This document shows, piece by piece, positions 7,151-14,277 of a stretch of 18,220 bases of DNA. The notes under the pieces are model-generated. The model ran no database searches. It was not told where the DNA came from and saw only the letters and a list, made by a program, of their open reading frames with translations. The DNA is from Deltaproteobacteria bacterium (GTDB taxonomy: Bacteria > Myxococcota_A > UBA796 > UBA2385), in NCBI GenBank assembly GCA_947462115.1, contig CANHON010000036.1, positions 1 through 18,220 on the forward strand. Direction: 5' to 3'. Position 1 is the first letter of the stretch. Each line of letters starts with the position of its first letter. Position numbers and translations under genes: made by a program.

Positions 7151-7339
7151 GGCCGAGCCCCTGTAAGCGCCGGCCCCGCGCCCCGTTCCGGCGGCACCCG
7201 CGGCGGGCCCTCCCGGCGAAGCGCCCCCGGCCCCCGCGACCGTGACCCTGCCTGTTGGCGCCCCGCGGCGCCCTTGGGCCCGCTTGTGCCCGCTCAACCG
7301 TTCAACAGCGCCGCCCGCGGCGCAGCCCTGGAGGCCACC

Positions 7340-9367
7340 ATGACCCAGCACTCCCTCAGCCACGCCATCCTCGCCATCTCGGTCCCCTCCCTGCTGCTGG
7401 CGCTGTCGGGCTGCGCGATGAAGTCCCCGCCCGAGCTGGCCGCGGAGCTGGAGGCCGGCCCCACCCTCCAGAACGAGTCGGTGGACGACCAGGTCGCGAC
7501 GACCGAGGAGGCCCAGCAGGCCCAGCAGGTCCCGGTGCTGGACGAGGCCGCGCCCGAGGCCGACAACATCATCGCCAGGGACGCCGAGCGGCGCGAGGCC
7601 CCCCCCGCGGAGCGCGCCACGGTCCTGCAAGCGGCGAAGACCAACGCCGCCGCCGACCCGCTGTCGCTGGCCGACGCGTCGCTGGCCCTCGGCGCCGCCT
7701 CCCGGACCACGGCGGGCGAGGCCGGCGGCGCCGCTCCTGCGCCCACGCGCGACATCGTCGCCAGTCGGAGCCCGGCGCCCCCCGCCGGCAGCGGCCGCGC
7801 CGGCCTCCCCAAGAAGAAGAGCGCCGATGCCCCGAGCGCGGTCGTCGGCGCCCCGCCGACGCCCCCGGTCGCCGCGCCCGTCGAGGCCCCGCAGCTCCAG
7901 AGCGGCCGAATCTACCCCGCCAAGCCCGCGGATCAGGGCGTGGCGCTCGCCGAACAGCGGGTGCTCGAGCAGGGCGTGAGCAGCCGCGAGGAGTACACCG
8001 ACCACGGCGTCAACCCCTACACGCTGGCCACCAACGACCGCCACAGCACCTTCTCCATCGACGTCGACACCGCCTCCTACACCGTGGCCCGCCGCAAGCT
8101 GCAGGAGGGCAGCCTTCCCCCGGAGGCCGCCGTCCGCGCCGAAGAGTTCGTCAACTTCTTCAACTACGACAGCTACGCCCAGCCCACCGACGGCCCCTTC
8201 TCGGTGAACATGGAGGCCATGCCCGACCCCTTCCGGCCCGGCCACCACACGCTGCGCGTCGGTGTTCAGGGCAAGGAGCTGTCCCGCGGGGAGCGGCCGC
8301 CCCTCCATGTCACCTTCTTGGTGGACGTCTCGGGCTCGATGCAGAGCGCCGACAAGCTGCCCCTCGCCAAGCGCTCCATGCACATGATGGTCGATGGGCT
8401 CAACGAAGGCGACACCGTGGCCCTCGCCACCTACGCCGGCCAGGTCGCGCGCATCCTGGAGCCGACCCAGGCGGTCCACAAGCGCCAGATCCACGAGGCC
8501 ATCGACCGCCTCGGCGCCGGCGGCTCCACCGCCATGTCGGCCGGCATCGACCTCGCCTACGGCATGGCCATGGAGAGCTTCCACAAGGGCCATGAGAACC
8601 GGGTGGTGGTGCTCTCGGACGGCGACGCCAACGTGGGCAACAGCTCCTTCGACACCCTGCTCGGTCAGATCAAAGGCTACGCCGACAAAGGCGTGACCCT
8701 GAGCACCATCGGCCTCGGCATGGGCAACTACCGGGACACTTTGATGGAGCAGCTCGCCAACAAGGGCGACGGCAACAACTTCTACATCGACGGCGAGGCG
8801 CAGGCCCAGCGGGTCTTCGTCGAAGAGCTCGGCGGCAGCATGGTCACCATCGCCCGGGACGTGAAGATCCAGGTGGAGTTCAACCCCGAGGCCGTCGCCG
8901 CCTACCGCCTCGTTGGCTACGAGAACCGCGACATCGCCGACAAGGACTTCCGCAACGACCGGGTGGACGCCGGCGAGGTGGGCAGCGGCCACGACGTGAC
9001 CGCCATCTACGACGTGATCCTCAAGGACGGCTACGCCGCGGAGCTCGCCACGGTGCGCATGCGCTACGAGGCCCCGGGCGCCGACAAGGCCGCCGACGAG
9101 AAGGCGTGGCGCTTTCACACCTCAGCCCTCAAGGCCGCCGACAGCCTCGCCCACAAGGACACCCGCATCGCCTACGCCGCGGCCACCTTCGCCGAGGTCC
9201 TCCGCGGCAGCCCCACCGCGGCGGAGATCAGCCTGGACGCGCTGATCCGCTACGCCCAGGCCGCCGCCCGGCCCGGCCAGAAGGACGACCAGGAGCTCAT
9301 CTCCCTGATGAAGCGCGCCCGGGAGCTGGGCGCGGGCGAGCGGGGCCAGGCCCTGTCCCGTCGCTGA
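7340..9367 (+). CDS. YfbK-type von Willebrand factor A domain lipoprotein
   Basis: The ATG at 7340, with GGAGG 6 nt upstream, gives 675 aa. The frame is open far upstream but without signs of coding. Residues 1-25 form a lipoprotein signal with lipobox LSGC (Cys25). Residues 30-215 are a low-complexity Ala/Pro/Glu linker. From about 216 the family's N-terminal domain begins (HSTFSIDVDTASYTVARRKL, 235-254). The vWA domain (about 322-500) carries an intact metal-ion-dependent adhesion site: D329-x-S331-x-S333 (DVSGSMQS), Thr397 in GGSTAMSAG, and Asp428 in LSDGDAN. The C-terminal part (about 503-665) matches DUF3520. This is the layout of E. coli YfbK and many Bacteroidota and Myxococcota homologues; their biochemical role is not settled, and a metal-dependent protein-protein interaction at the envelope is inferred. 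It is transcribed divergently from the malE-malF fusion and converges on the polyamine-type operon. Confidence 0.95.
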   Translation: MTQHSLSHAILAISVPSLLLALSGCAMKSPPELAAELEAGPTLQNESVDDQVATTEEAQQAQQVPVLDEAAPEADNIIARDAERREAPPAERATVLQAAKTNAAADPLSLADASLALGAASRTTAGEAGGAAPAPTRDIVASRSPAPPAGSGRAGLPKKKSADAPSAVVGAPPTPPVAAPVEAPQLQSGRIYPAKPADQGVALAEQRVLEQGVSSREEYTDHGVNPYTLATNDRHSTFSIDVDTASYTVARRKLQEGSLPPEAAVRAEEFVNFFNYDSYAQPTDGPFSVNMEAMPDPFRPGHHTLRVGVQGKELSRGERPPLHVTFLVDVSGSMQSADKLPLAKRSMHMMVDGLNEGDTVALATYAGQVARILEPTQAVHKRQIHEAIDRLGAGGSTAMSAGIDLAYGMAMESFHKGHENRVVVLSDGDANVGNSSFDTLLGQIKGYADKGVTLSTIGLGMGNYRDTLMEQLANKGDGNNFYIDGEAQAQRVFVEELGGSMVTIARDVKIQVEFNPEAVAAYRLVGYENRDIADKDFRNDRVDAGEVGSGHDVTAIYDVILKDGYAAELATVRMRYEAPGADKAADEKAWRFHTSALKAADSLAHKDTRIAYAAATFAEVLRGSPTAAEISLDALIRYAQAAARPGQKDDQELISLMKRARELGAGERGQALSRR

Positions 9368-9415
9368 GCTTGACCTGAGGCGCGCTGTTCTCAGCGTGCG
9401 GCTGCGCCCCTCCCC

Positions 9416-10597
9416 TCAGGCGGGGCCCGCTTCGCCGATGGGCGGGGCGGGCGCTGTCTTTTGGGGGGCCGCGGGCCGGAGCAGCGCCGCGAGGGTCGGA
9501 TCGGCCCGGCTGCGCCAGATGAGCCCGTCGAGCAGGTAGTGGGTGACCTGGGGCACCGAGAGCAGCGCCACCGCCAGCCCGACCGCCCGATCGGCCGGCG
9601 TCCAGGCCCCGTCCTCCTCGGATGCCCAGCGGGGCTCCGGGTTGAACAGCCCGCTGACCCCGTCGAAGATCAGGCGCCACAGGTCACTCTGGCCGAAGAT
9701 GGCGGCGTGCTCCTGCCAGACGAAGCGGTCCCACAGCGCCTCTTCGGTGAAGGCCAGCGTGAGGAGCGCCAGGAGGACCAGCGCGAGGCCCGGCCCCCGC
9801 CACAGGGCCGGCGGCAGCGCGCTCGCCCCGCCCCGGGCGCTGCGGCGCGACTCCACGAGGACCACCAAAGCGACGTAGGGCACGCCGTGGGCGACGATGT
9901 TGGTGAGCGAGAAGGCGAGGTCGTCGTCGCGCCAGACCACCCCGGTCCACCAGGCGAGGGCGCCGGCGAGCAGCCAGAGGTCGCGTCCCCAGGACCAGGA
10001 CCGGCTCCGCCACCGGTTGCGGCCGTGCCCCAGCCAGGCGACCGCGCCCGCCGCCGCGCCAAAGTAGAAGGCGAGGGTGGGGAGGCCCTGAGGCAGGTCA
10101 CCTTCGACGAACCAGACGAAGCGCCGCGGCAAGTGGCTCAGCCAGTAGAGCATCGGCACCCCGGCGGCGGCCCAGTGGGCGGCGCGCTCCCAGCGGGCGT
10201 CCGGGCCGGGCGGCAGGCCCGCGGCGTGGCGGTAGACCATCGCGATGCCCACCTGCTGCCGGAGGAAGTGGAAGACCGCGAGCAGGGCCATCCCCCGCCA
10301 GTACCAGTGGGGAACGACGAGCTGCACGCTGATCAGGGCGATCGCCACCGCGAGCGGGAGGAGCAGGGCGCGGCGGAGGTGGCCGGGGCTGCGGTCGGTC
10401 CAGAGCCGCAGGCCGGTGGCCCAGACGTGGCCGACGTCGATGAAAACGACCAGCAGCAGCCATCCGACCGCGCTCAGGCCGACCGCGTCGGGGAGCGCGG
10501 CCGCGACGGCGCAGGCGAGCAGGGTCGGGCCGATCATCAGGCCGAGGTCGAAGGCCGGGCCGCTCAGCCAGCCGCTGGGGCTCAGCCGCGCCGCCAC
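9416..10597 (-). CDS. Polytopic membrane protein with membrane histidines, unknown function
   Basis: The 393-residue product has about eight to ten hydrophobic segments. Histidines fall in or near the membrane in motif-like contexts: VGHVWATG (His57), FHFLRQQVG (His110), TNIVAHGVPY (His237) and THYLLDGLIWR (His353). Such spacing suggests a metal or haem site, or a membrane oxidoreductase, but I cannot assign a family; a distant Brp/Blh-like fold is one thing to test. The start is a GTG at 10597, supported by a GGGGG a few nt upstream. It overlaps the end of the amine oxidase gene by 16 bp, so translation is probably coupled. It is the last gene of the six-gene operon. The C-terminal tail (about 375-393) is Pro/Ala-rich and probably disordered. 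Confidence 0.85.
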   Translation of the reverse strand: MAARLSPSGWLSGPAFDLGLMIGPTLLACAVAAALPDAVGLSAVGWLLLVVFIDVGHVWATGLRLWTDRSPGHLRRALLLPLAVAIALISVQLVVPHWYWRGMALLAVFHFLRQQVGIAMVYRHAAGLPPGPDARWERAAHWAAAGVPMLYWLSHLPRRFVWFVEGDLPQGLPTLAFYFGAAAGAVAWLGHGRNRWRSRSWSWGRDLWLLAGALAWWTGVVWRDDDLAFSLTNIVAHGVPYVALVVLVESRRSARGGASALPPALWRGPGLALVLLALLTLAFTEEALWDRFVWQEHAAIFGQSDLWRLIFDGVSGLFNPEPRWASEEDGAWTPADRAVGLAVALLSVPQVTHYLLDGLIWRSRADPTLAALLRPAAPQKTAPAPPIGEAGPA

Positions 10598-12246
10598 GCC
10601 GCCCCCAGGTCTGCGCCCAACAGGCTCGGGCCGACCGGCGCCCCCAGCGCCTGCAGCGCCTCTTCGGCGGCCCGCACCCCATGCCAGCTCGCCTCTTCAA
10701 ACAGGCTCATGCCGGAGAGCTCGGTGTGGGCGTGGTGCACCCGGCCCTCGATCGCGCCGAGGGCCGCGAGCCGCCGCGGGTCGGTGTGGAGGCCCGGCGA
10801 GGGCCGAACGGTGCCGTGTCCCCAGGCCCAGATGTCGATCCGAGCGAGGTGCTCCGGCAGGTCGGGCCAGCCCTTGCGCATGCGGTGCAGCACCGCCTCC
10901 GCCTGCTCCTCCCAGCCGGCGTGGAGCAGCGCCTGGCGCGCGGCGCTCGGGTCGTCGGCGCAGAGGGGCTGGTAGTGGCTCAGCGTGGTCGGGCCGCCGT
11001 AGCGCCGGGCCTGCCACCCGTTGTCAATGGCGCCCAGGTCGGTCTCTTCGGCGGAGAGCTCGGGGTCCCAGGGCACGCTGTCCCAGGCGGCGGGCACGCC
11101 GGGGCCGGGCGTCCAGCCGTCGAGCTGGAGCACGGCCACCCGCCAGGGCGCGGTGGTCAGGGCGAGGGGCGCGGGGCGGTCGAGCAGACGGGCGGAGACG
11201 GCGCTCGGCACGGCCAAGATCACGCGCTCGGCCTGCACCTCGATGAGCTCGCCCCCGGCCTCCACCCAGACCCGGCCGGTGTCGGCCTCGACCCGCCGCA
11301 CCAGGGCGCCCACCCGGAGCGTGGCCCCGCACCGCTTTGCGAGACCATCGACCAGCGCGCCGTTCCCGCCGGGCCAGGTGAGGACCTGGGTGCCCATGTC
11401 GAGGGGGTCGGCCACGAAGGGGCGCCGGGCGCAGTGGTAGTGCAGGCCGGCCCAGGCGCTGGTGCTGCGCAGCGTGGCGCCGAAGTCGTCGCGGCAGCCG
11501 TACTCGATCATCCACCGCAGCCGCGGGCTGGTGTAGCCGCGGGCGTCGAGCCACGCGGCGAAGGTGGGCTCCGCGAGGGCCCGCAGCGCCGGGTCTTCGC
11601 TGGAGAGCGCGATGGGCAGCGCGAAGGCGGGGCGGCCGTCGGCGCCGATCGTGGACCGCCAGACGCTGAGCTCCGCCTCCCAGGCCTCGCGCTGGGCCTC
11701 GTCTTCGGCGGTGGCGCCGGTGGCGGGCCAGAGGCCGAGGATCCACTCCCCGCCGATGAACAGGCGCTCCTGGGGGGCGAGGCAGATGGCGGCGGGGTCG
11801 TAGGCCGGGCGTCCGGCGCTGTCGGCGCCGACTATCAGGCCGAGATCGGCGAAAATAGCCTGTACGTGAATGTTCTCCTTGTTCGGGATGGTGGCGTAGT
11901 GGGCGCCGAGCGCCACGGGGCCGCTGCCGCCCTCGCCCGACTGGGAGGTGCCGCCGAGGCGCGCGTCGAGCTCCAGCAGCAGCACCTCGCCCTCGAAGCC
12001 GGCCCGCCGCAGCCGCCACGCCGCCGACAGCCCCGCGACGCCCCCGCCGACGATGACCACCCGGGCCCGCTCGACCCGCACCCCGGCCTGGGCCTGAAAA
12101 GGGGCCCACAGTCGATGGGCGAGGCTGGCCCGCCCGGCGCCCAGCAGCGCGCCCACCCGCGGGCGCGGGCCGGGGCTGCAGCCGGCGGCGCCGACGAAGG
12201 CACCGCAAAGCGCGCCCTTCAGGAGGCGGCGGCGACTCAACCTCAT
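10582..12246 (-). CDS. FAD-dependent amine oxidase-family lipoprotein with Tat signal
   Basis: The 554-residue product begins with a twin-arginine signal (SRRRLLKG, 4-11) followed by a lipobox-like AAGC (Cys23), so it is probably exported folded and lipid-anchored. The FAD-binding Rossmann motif is intact: VVIVGGGVAGLSAAWRL (63-79, G67-x-G69-x-x-G72) with the ribose-binding acidic residue at Glu92 (LLLELDARLGGTS). The C-terminus (TELSGMSLFEEASWHGVRAA) matches the end of flavin amine oxidases, where FAD is closed in. This family oxidises amines, polyamines or carotenoid-like substrates; the exact substrate cannot be read here. Its ATG overlaps the stop of the spermidine synthase gene by 4 bp (ATGA), pointing to a polyamine or product of that enzyme as substrate. 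The upstream in-frame extension overlaps the synthase gene and is not coding. Confidence 0.92.
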   Translation of the reverse strand: MRLSRRRLLKGALCGAFVGAAGCSPGPRPRVGALLGAGRASLAHRLWAPFQAQAGVRVERARVVIVGGGVAGLSAAWRLRRAGFEGEVLLLELDARLGGTSQSGEGGSGPVALGAHYATIPNKENIHVQAIFADLGLIVGADSAGRPAYDPAAICLAPQERLFIGGEWILGLWPATGATAEDEAQREAWEAELSVWRSTIGADGRPAFALPIALSSEDPALRALAEPTFAAWLDARGYTSPRLRWMIEYGCRDDFGATLRSTSAWAGLHYHCARRPFVADPLDMGTQVLTWPGGNGALVDGLAKRCGATLRVGALVRRVEADTGRVWVEAGGELIEVQAERVILAVPSAVSARLLDRPAPLALTTAPWRVAVLQLDGWTPGPGVPAAWDSVPWDPELSAEETDLGAIDNGWQARRYGGPTTLSHYQPLCADDPSAARQALLHAGWEEQAEAVLHRMRKGWPDLPEHLARIDIWAWGHGTVRPSPGLHTDPRRLAALGAIEGRVHHAHTELSGMSLFEEASWHGVRAAEEALQALGAPVGPSLLGADLGAAWRRG

Positions 12247-13805
12247 CGCTTGAGCATGGCCCGCCAGTCCTCCTCGTAGAGCTGGACCAGGGCTTGGTTG
12301 TCGAGTCGGTTGATCGGACCGGGCCGCTCCGCCAGATCGGGCGGGAAGTGGAACAGCAGGTCCCGGGTGGTGGCGTCTAAGAAGCGCAGGCCCTCGGGCA
12401 GGGGGCCGAAGCGCACCGGGCTGCTGCGCCCGGCCAAGACGAAGCCCCATTCGCCAAAAGCGGGGACATAGGCGTGGTAGGGGCGGGTTTGCCAGCCGGC
12501 GTGGCGCATCGTGCGGTGGATGCACCAAAAGGCGCTGGGCGACCACATCGGCGACGTGGCCTGCACCGCCACCACCCCGCCTTCGGCCACCGCCCGGTCG
12601 AGCATGGAGAAGAAGGTGGTGGTGTAGAGCTTGCCGAGGCCGTGGTTGTTCGGGTCGGGAAAGTCCACCAGCACGACATCGTAGACGTCGTCGCTGGGGC
12701 TCTGCGCGCCAGGCGCCGGGGCCGCTCGCCCCTCGAGGTAGGTGAAGGCGTCGGCGTTGATGACCCGCACCCGCGGGTCGCTCAGGCTGGCCCGGTTGAG
12801 GGCGGAGAGCTCCGGGCGGTCGGTGAAGATGCTGGTGATCATCGGGTCGAGATCGACGAGGGTGACGTGCTGTACGCTGTCGTAGCGGAGCACCTCCCGC
12901 ACGGCCATGCCGTCTCCGCCGCCCAGCACCAGCACCCGCGCGGGCGCCTCGACCGCGGTCATGGCCGGGTGCACCAAGGACTCGTGGTAGCGGTGCTCGT
13001 CGAGGGTGCTGAACTGCAGGGCCCCGTTGATGAACAGGCGCGTGTCGCCATCTCGGTGCGTCAGCACGATCTTTTGGTAGGGACTGGCGGCCCGGTAGAC
13101 CACGGGATCGGCGAAAAGGTTGGCGTCGAGCCGCGCCTCGATGGGGCCGGCCGCGACGAAAACACTCAGCAGGATGATGATCACGCCAGCGGACATCCAC
13201 CGCAGGCGGCGCAGCACCGAGGGCGCGGCCTGGAACAGGTAGGTCGTCCAGAGGGCGACGCCGGCGTTGATCAAGCCGAAGGCGATCGAGGTGCGGAACA
13301 GGCCGAGGCGCGGCAGCATCACCAGCGGAAAGACCAGCGAGGCGGCGAGCGCGCCGATGTAGTCGAGGAACAGCACCCGAGCGACCAGCTCCTTGAGGCT
13401 GGTCTCCCGCTCCAAGATCCGGATGAGCAAGGGCAGCTCTAAGCCCACCAGCGCGCCGATCAGGCCGATCTGCAGGTAGAGCAGCCACCGGAAGGCCGGC
13501 GACCAAACGAACAGCCCGAACAGCACCGGCGCCTCGAGGCCGCCGATGAGGGCCACCGCGAGCTCCACCTCGACGAAGCGCGCCAGCAGGCCGCGGTCGA
13601 GGTAGCGGCTCATGTAGGAGCCGAGGCCCATGGCCGAGAGGTACGTGCCGATGACCAAAGAGAACTGGGTGACGCTGTCGCCGAGCAGGTAGGAGGCCAT
13701 GGCCCCGGCCACGAGCTCGTAGATCAGGCCGCAGGTGGCGATGACGAAGGCGGACAGCAGGAGGGCGCGGCTGGGGCGCTCTGCACCGGGGGGATCAGCC
13801 GCCAT
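12243..13805 (-). CDS. Membrane-embedded spermidine synthase (polyamine aminopropyltransferase)
   Basis: The 520-residue product has an N-terminal membrane domain with about seven hydrophobic segments (14-220), then a spermidine synthase domain (about 232-510). Seen in it are the SPYQKIVLT strand (241-249), the substrate loop LDEHRYHESLVHP (268-280), the SAM-type glycine motif VLVLGGGDG (291-299), LVDLDP (316-321) and the catalytic-region Asp in VDFPDPNN (Asp381, Asp384). Soluble SpeE transfers aminopropyl from decarboxylated SAM to putrescine; the membrane-fused class does this at the membrane or on an unknown acceptor. No SAM decarboxylase gene is in the window. The start overlaps the DUF350 gene by 11 bp and the RBS is weak, consistent with coupled translation. 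The end overlaps the amine oxidase gene by 4 bp. Confidence 0.94.
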   Translation of the reverse strand: MAADPPGAERPSRALLLSAFVIATCGLIYELVAGAMASYLLGDSVTQFSLVIGTYLSAMGLGSYMSRYLDRGLLARFVEVELAVALIGGLEAPVLFGLFVWSPAFRWLLYLQIGLIGALVGLELPLLIRILERETSLKELVARVLFLDYIGALAASLVFPLVMLPRLGLFRTSIAFGLINAGVALWTTYLFQAAPSVLRRLRWMSAGVIIILLSVFVAAGPIEARLDANLFADPVVYRAASPYQKIVLTHRDGDTRLFINGALQFSTLDEHRYHESLVHPAMTAVEAPARVLVLGGGDGMAVREVLRYDSVQHVTLVDLDPMITSIFTDRPELSALNRASLSDPRVRVINADAFTYLEGRAAPAPGAQSPSDDVYDVVLVDFPDPNNHGLGKLYTTTFFSMLDRAVAEGGVVAVQATSPMWSPSAFWCIHRTMRHAGWQTRPYHAYVPAFGEWGFVLAGRSSPVRFGPLPEGLRFLDATTRDLLFHFPPDLAERPGPINRLDNQALVQLYEEDWRAMLKR

Positions 13806-14016
13806 GGACGGCCGCGGCGATGATGATCGCCAAGCCGAGGATCACCGAGCCCATGATGATGGCCAGCGCGGTGTTCTGGTCGTGCTCGATCTCTTTTTGC
13901 ACGCTGAAGGGGGCGAGCCGGACCATCACGAAGAAGGCGAAGCCGAACACGACCACGCCGATGCCAGCGAACAGCAGCGACTCGAGCACCAAAGAAGGGT
14001 CGAAAAAGGCGAGCAT
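13795..14016 (-). CDS. DUF350 family small membrane protein
   Basis: The 73-residue product has two membrane segments (about 9-32 and 49-70) joined by a charged loop. The loop plus second segment (QKEIEHDQNTALAIIMGSVI, then GLAIIIAAA) is the DUF350 signature. E. coli YjfL belongs to this family and is encoded with a PspA-like protein and an ATP-grasp enzyme related to glutathionylspermidine synthase. The family usually carries two such hairpin units of about 65 residues; this protein has one and may act as a dimer. A GGAG Shine-Dalgarno lies before the ATG. The gene overlaps the spermidine synthase start by 11 bp. Function is unknown; a channel-like or anchoring role in the module is inferred. 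Confidence 0.88.
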   Translation of the reverse strand: MLAFFDPSLVLESLLFAGIGVVVFGFAFFVMVRLAPFSVQKEIEHDQNTALAIIMGSVILGLAIIIAAAVHGG

Positions 14017-14046
14017 GGTGCGCTCCAGAGCGAGGGGGAGGTCGGG

Positions 14047-14274
14047 CTATTTTCCGCCGCTGTAGCCGCCGGAGCTGCTGCTGCTGCTGCTGGACGGGGA
14101 GCGGTAGCCGGTGCCGCCGATGTAGGCCGGGCGCCAGGAGCTGGGGTTGTCCCGCACGCTCACCGGGACCGCCTCGTGCGCGTTGGGGAAGGGCGAGACG
14201 CCGCCGAGGGCGAGGCCGCCGAGGCCCACCATCAGCGCCACGCCCACGGCGAAAAGTATGTAGATCAACTTCAT
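14047..14274 (-). CDS. Small single-pass membrane protein with Ser-rich tail
   Basis: The 75-residue product has a hydrophobic N-terminal segment (about 4-26), then PVSVRDNPSSWRPAYIG, a run of eight serines (61-68) and a GGYSGGK end. It is either a membrane-anchored or a secreted small protein. The ATG starts 3 nt after the stop of the DUF4178 gene, and the stop lies 30 nt before the DUF350 start, so it is an operon member. The poly-Ser run comes from CTG/AGC triplet repeats and could vary in length. I do not recognise a named family; the SVRDNP-W/Y-RP-Y core is the part most likely conserved. Confidence 0.75.
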   Translation of the reverse strand: MKLIYILFAVGVALMVGLGGLALGGVSPFPNAHEAVPVSVRDNPSSWRPAYIGGTGYRSPSSSSSSSSGGYSGGK

Positions 14275-14277
14275 GGT

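Noticed and set aside
5156..7339. Long open plus-strand frame continuous with the vWA lipoprotein, giving a 1403-residue product
   Set aside because: It is antisense to the malE-malF fusion and shows only Gly/Glu/Arg-rich shadow composition. The lipoprotein signal and GGAGG at 7340 mark the real start.
7058..9118. Long open minus-strand frame opposite the vWA gene
   Set aside because: Composition is a GC-skewed mirror of the real gene (Val/Gly/His-rich) with no domain or RBS. The plus strand has an intact vWA protein.
9374..9420. CCTGAGG/CCTCAGG inverted repeat as a terminator between convergent genes
   Set aside because: Only 7 bp with a 33-nt loop, no T tract, and the right arm covers the stop codon of the minus-strand gene. 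Too weak to call.
12247..13506. In-frame upstream extension of the amine oxidase suggesting a synthase-oxidase fusion
   Set aside because: The extension is in a different frame from the spermidine synthase and has Arg/Pro/Ala-rich shadow composition. The Tat signal at 12246 and ATGA overlap define separate genes.
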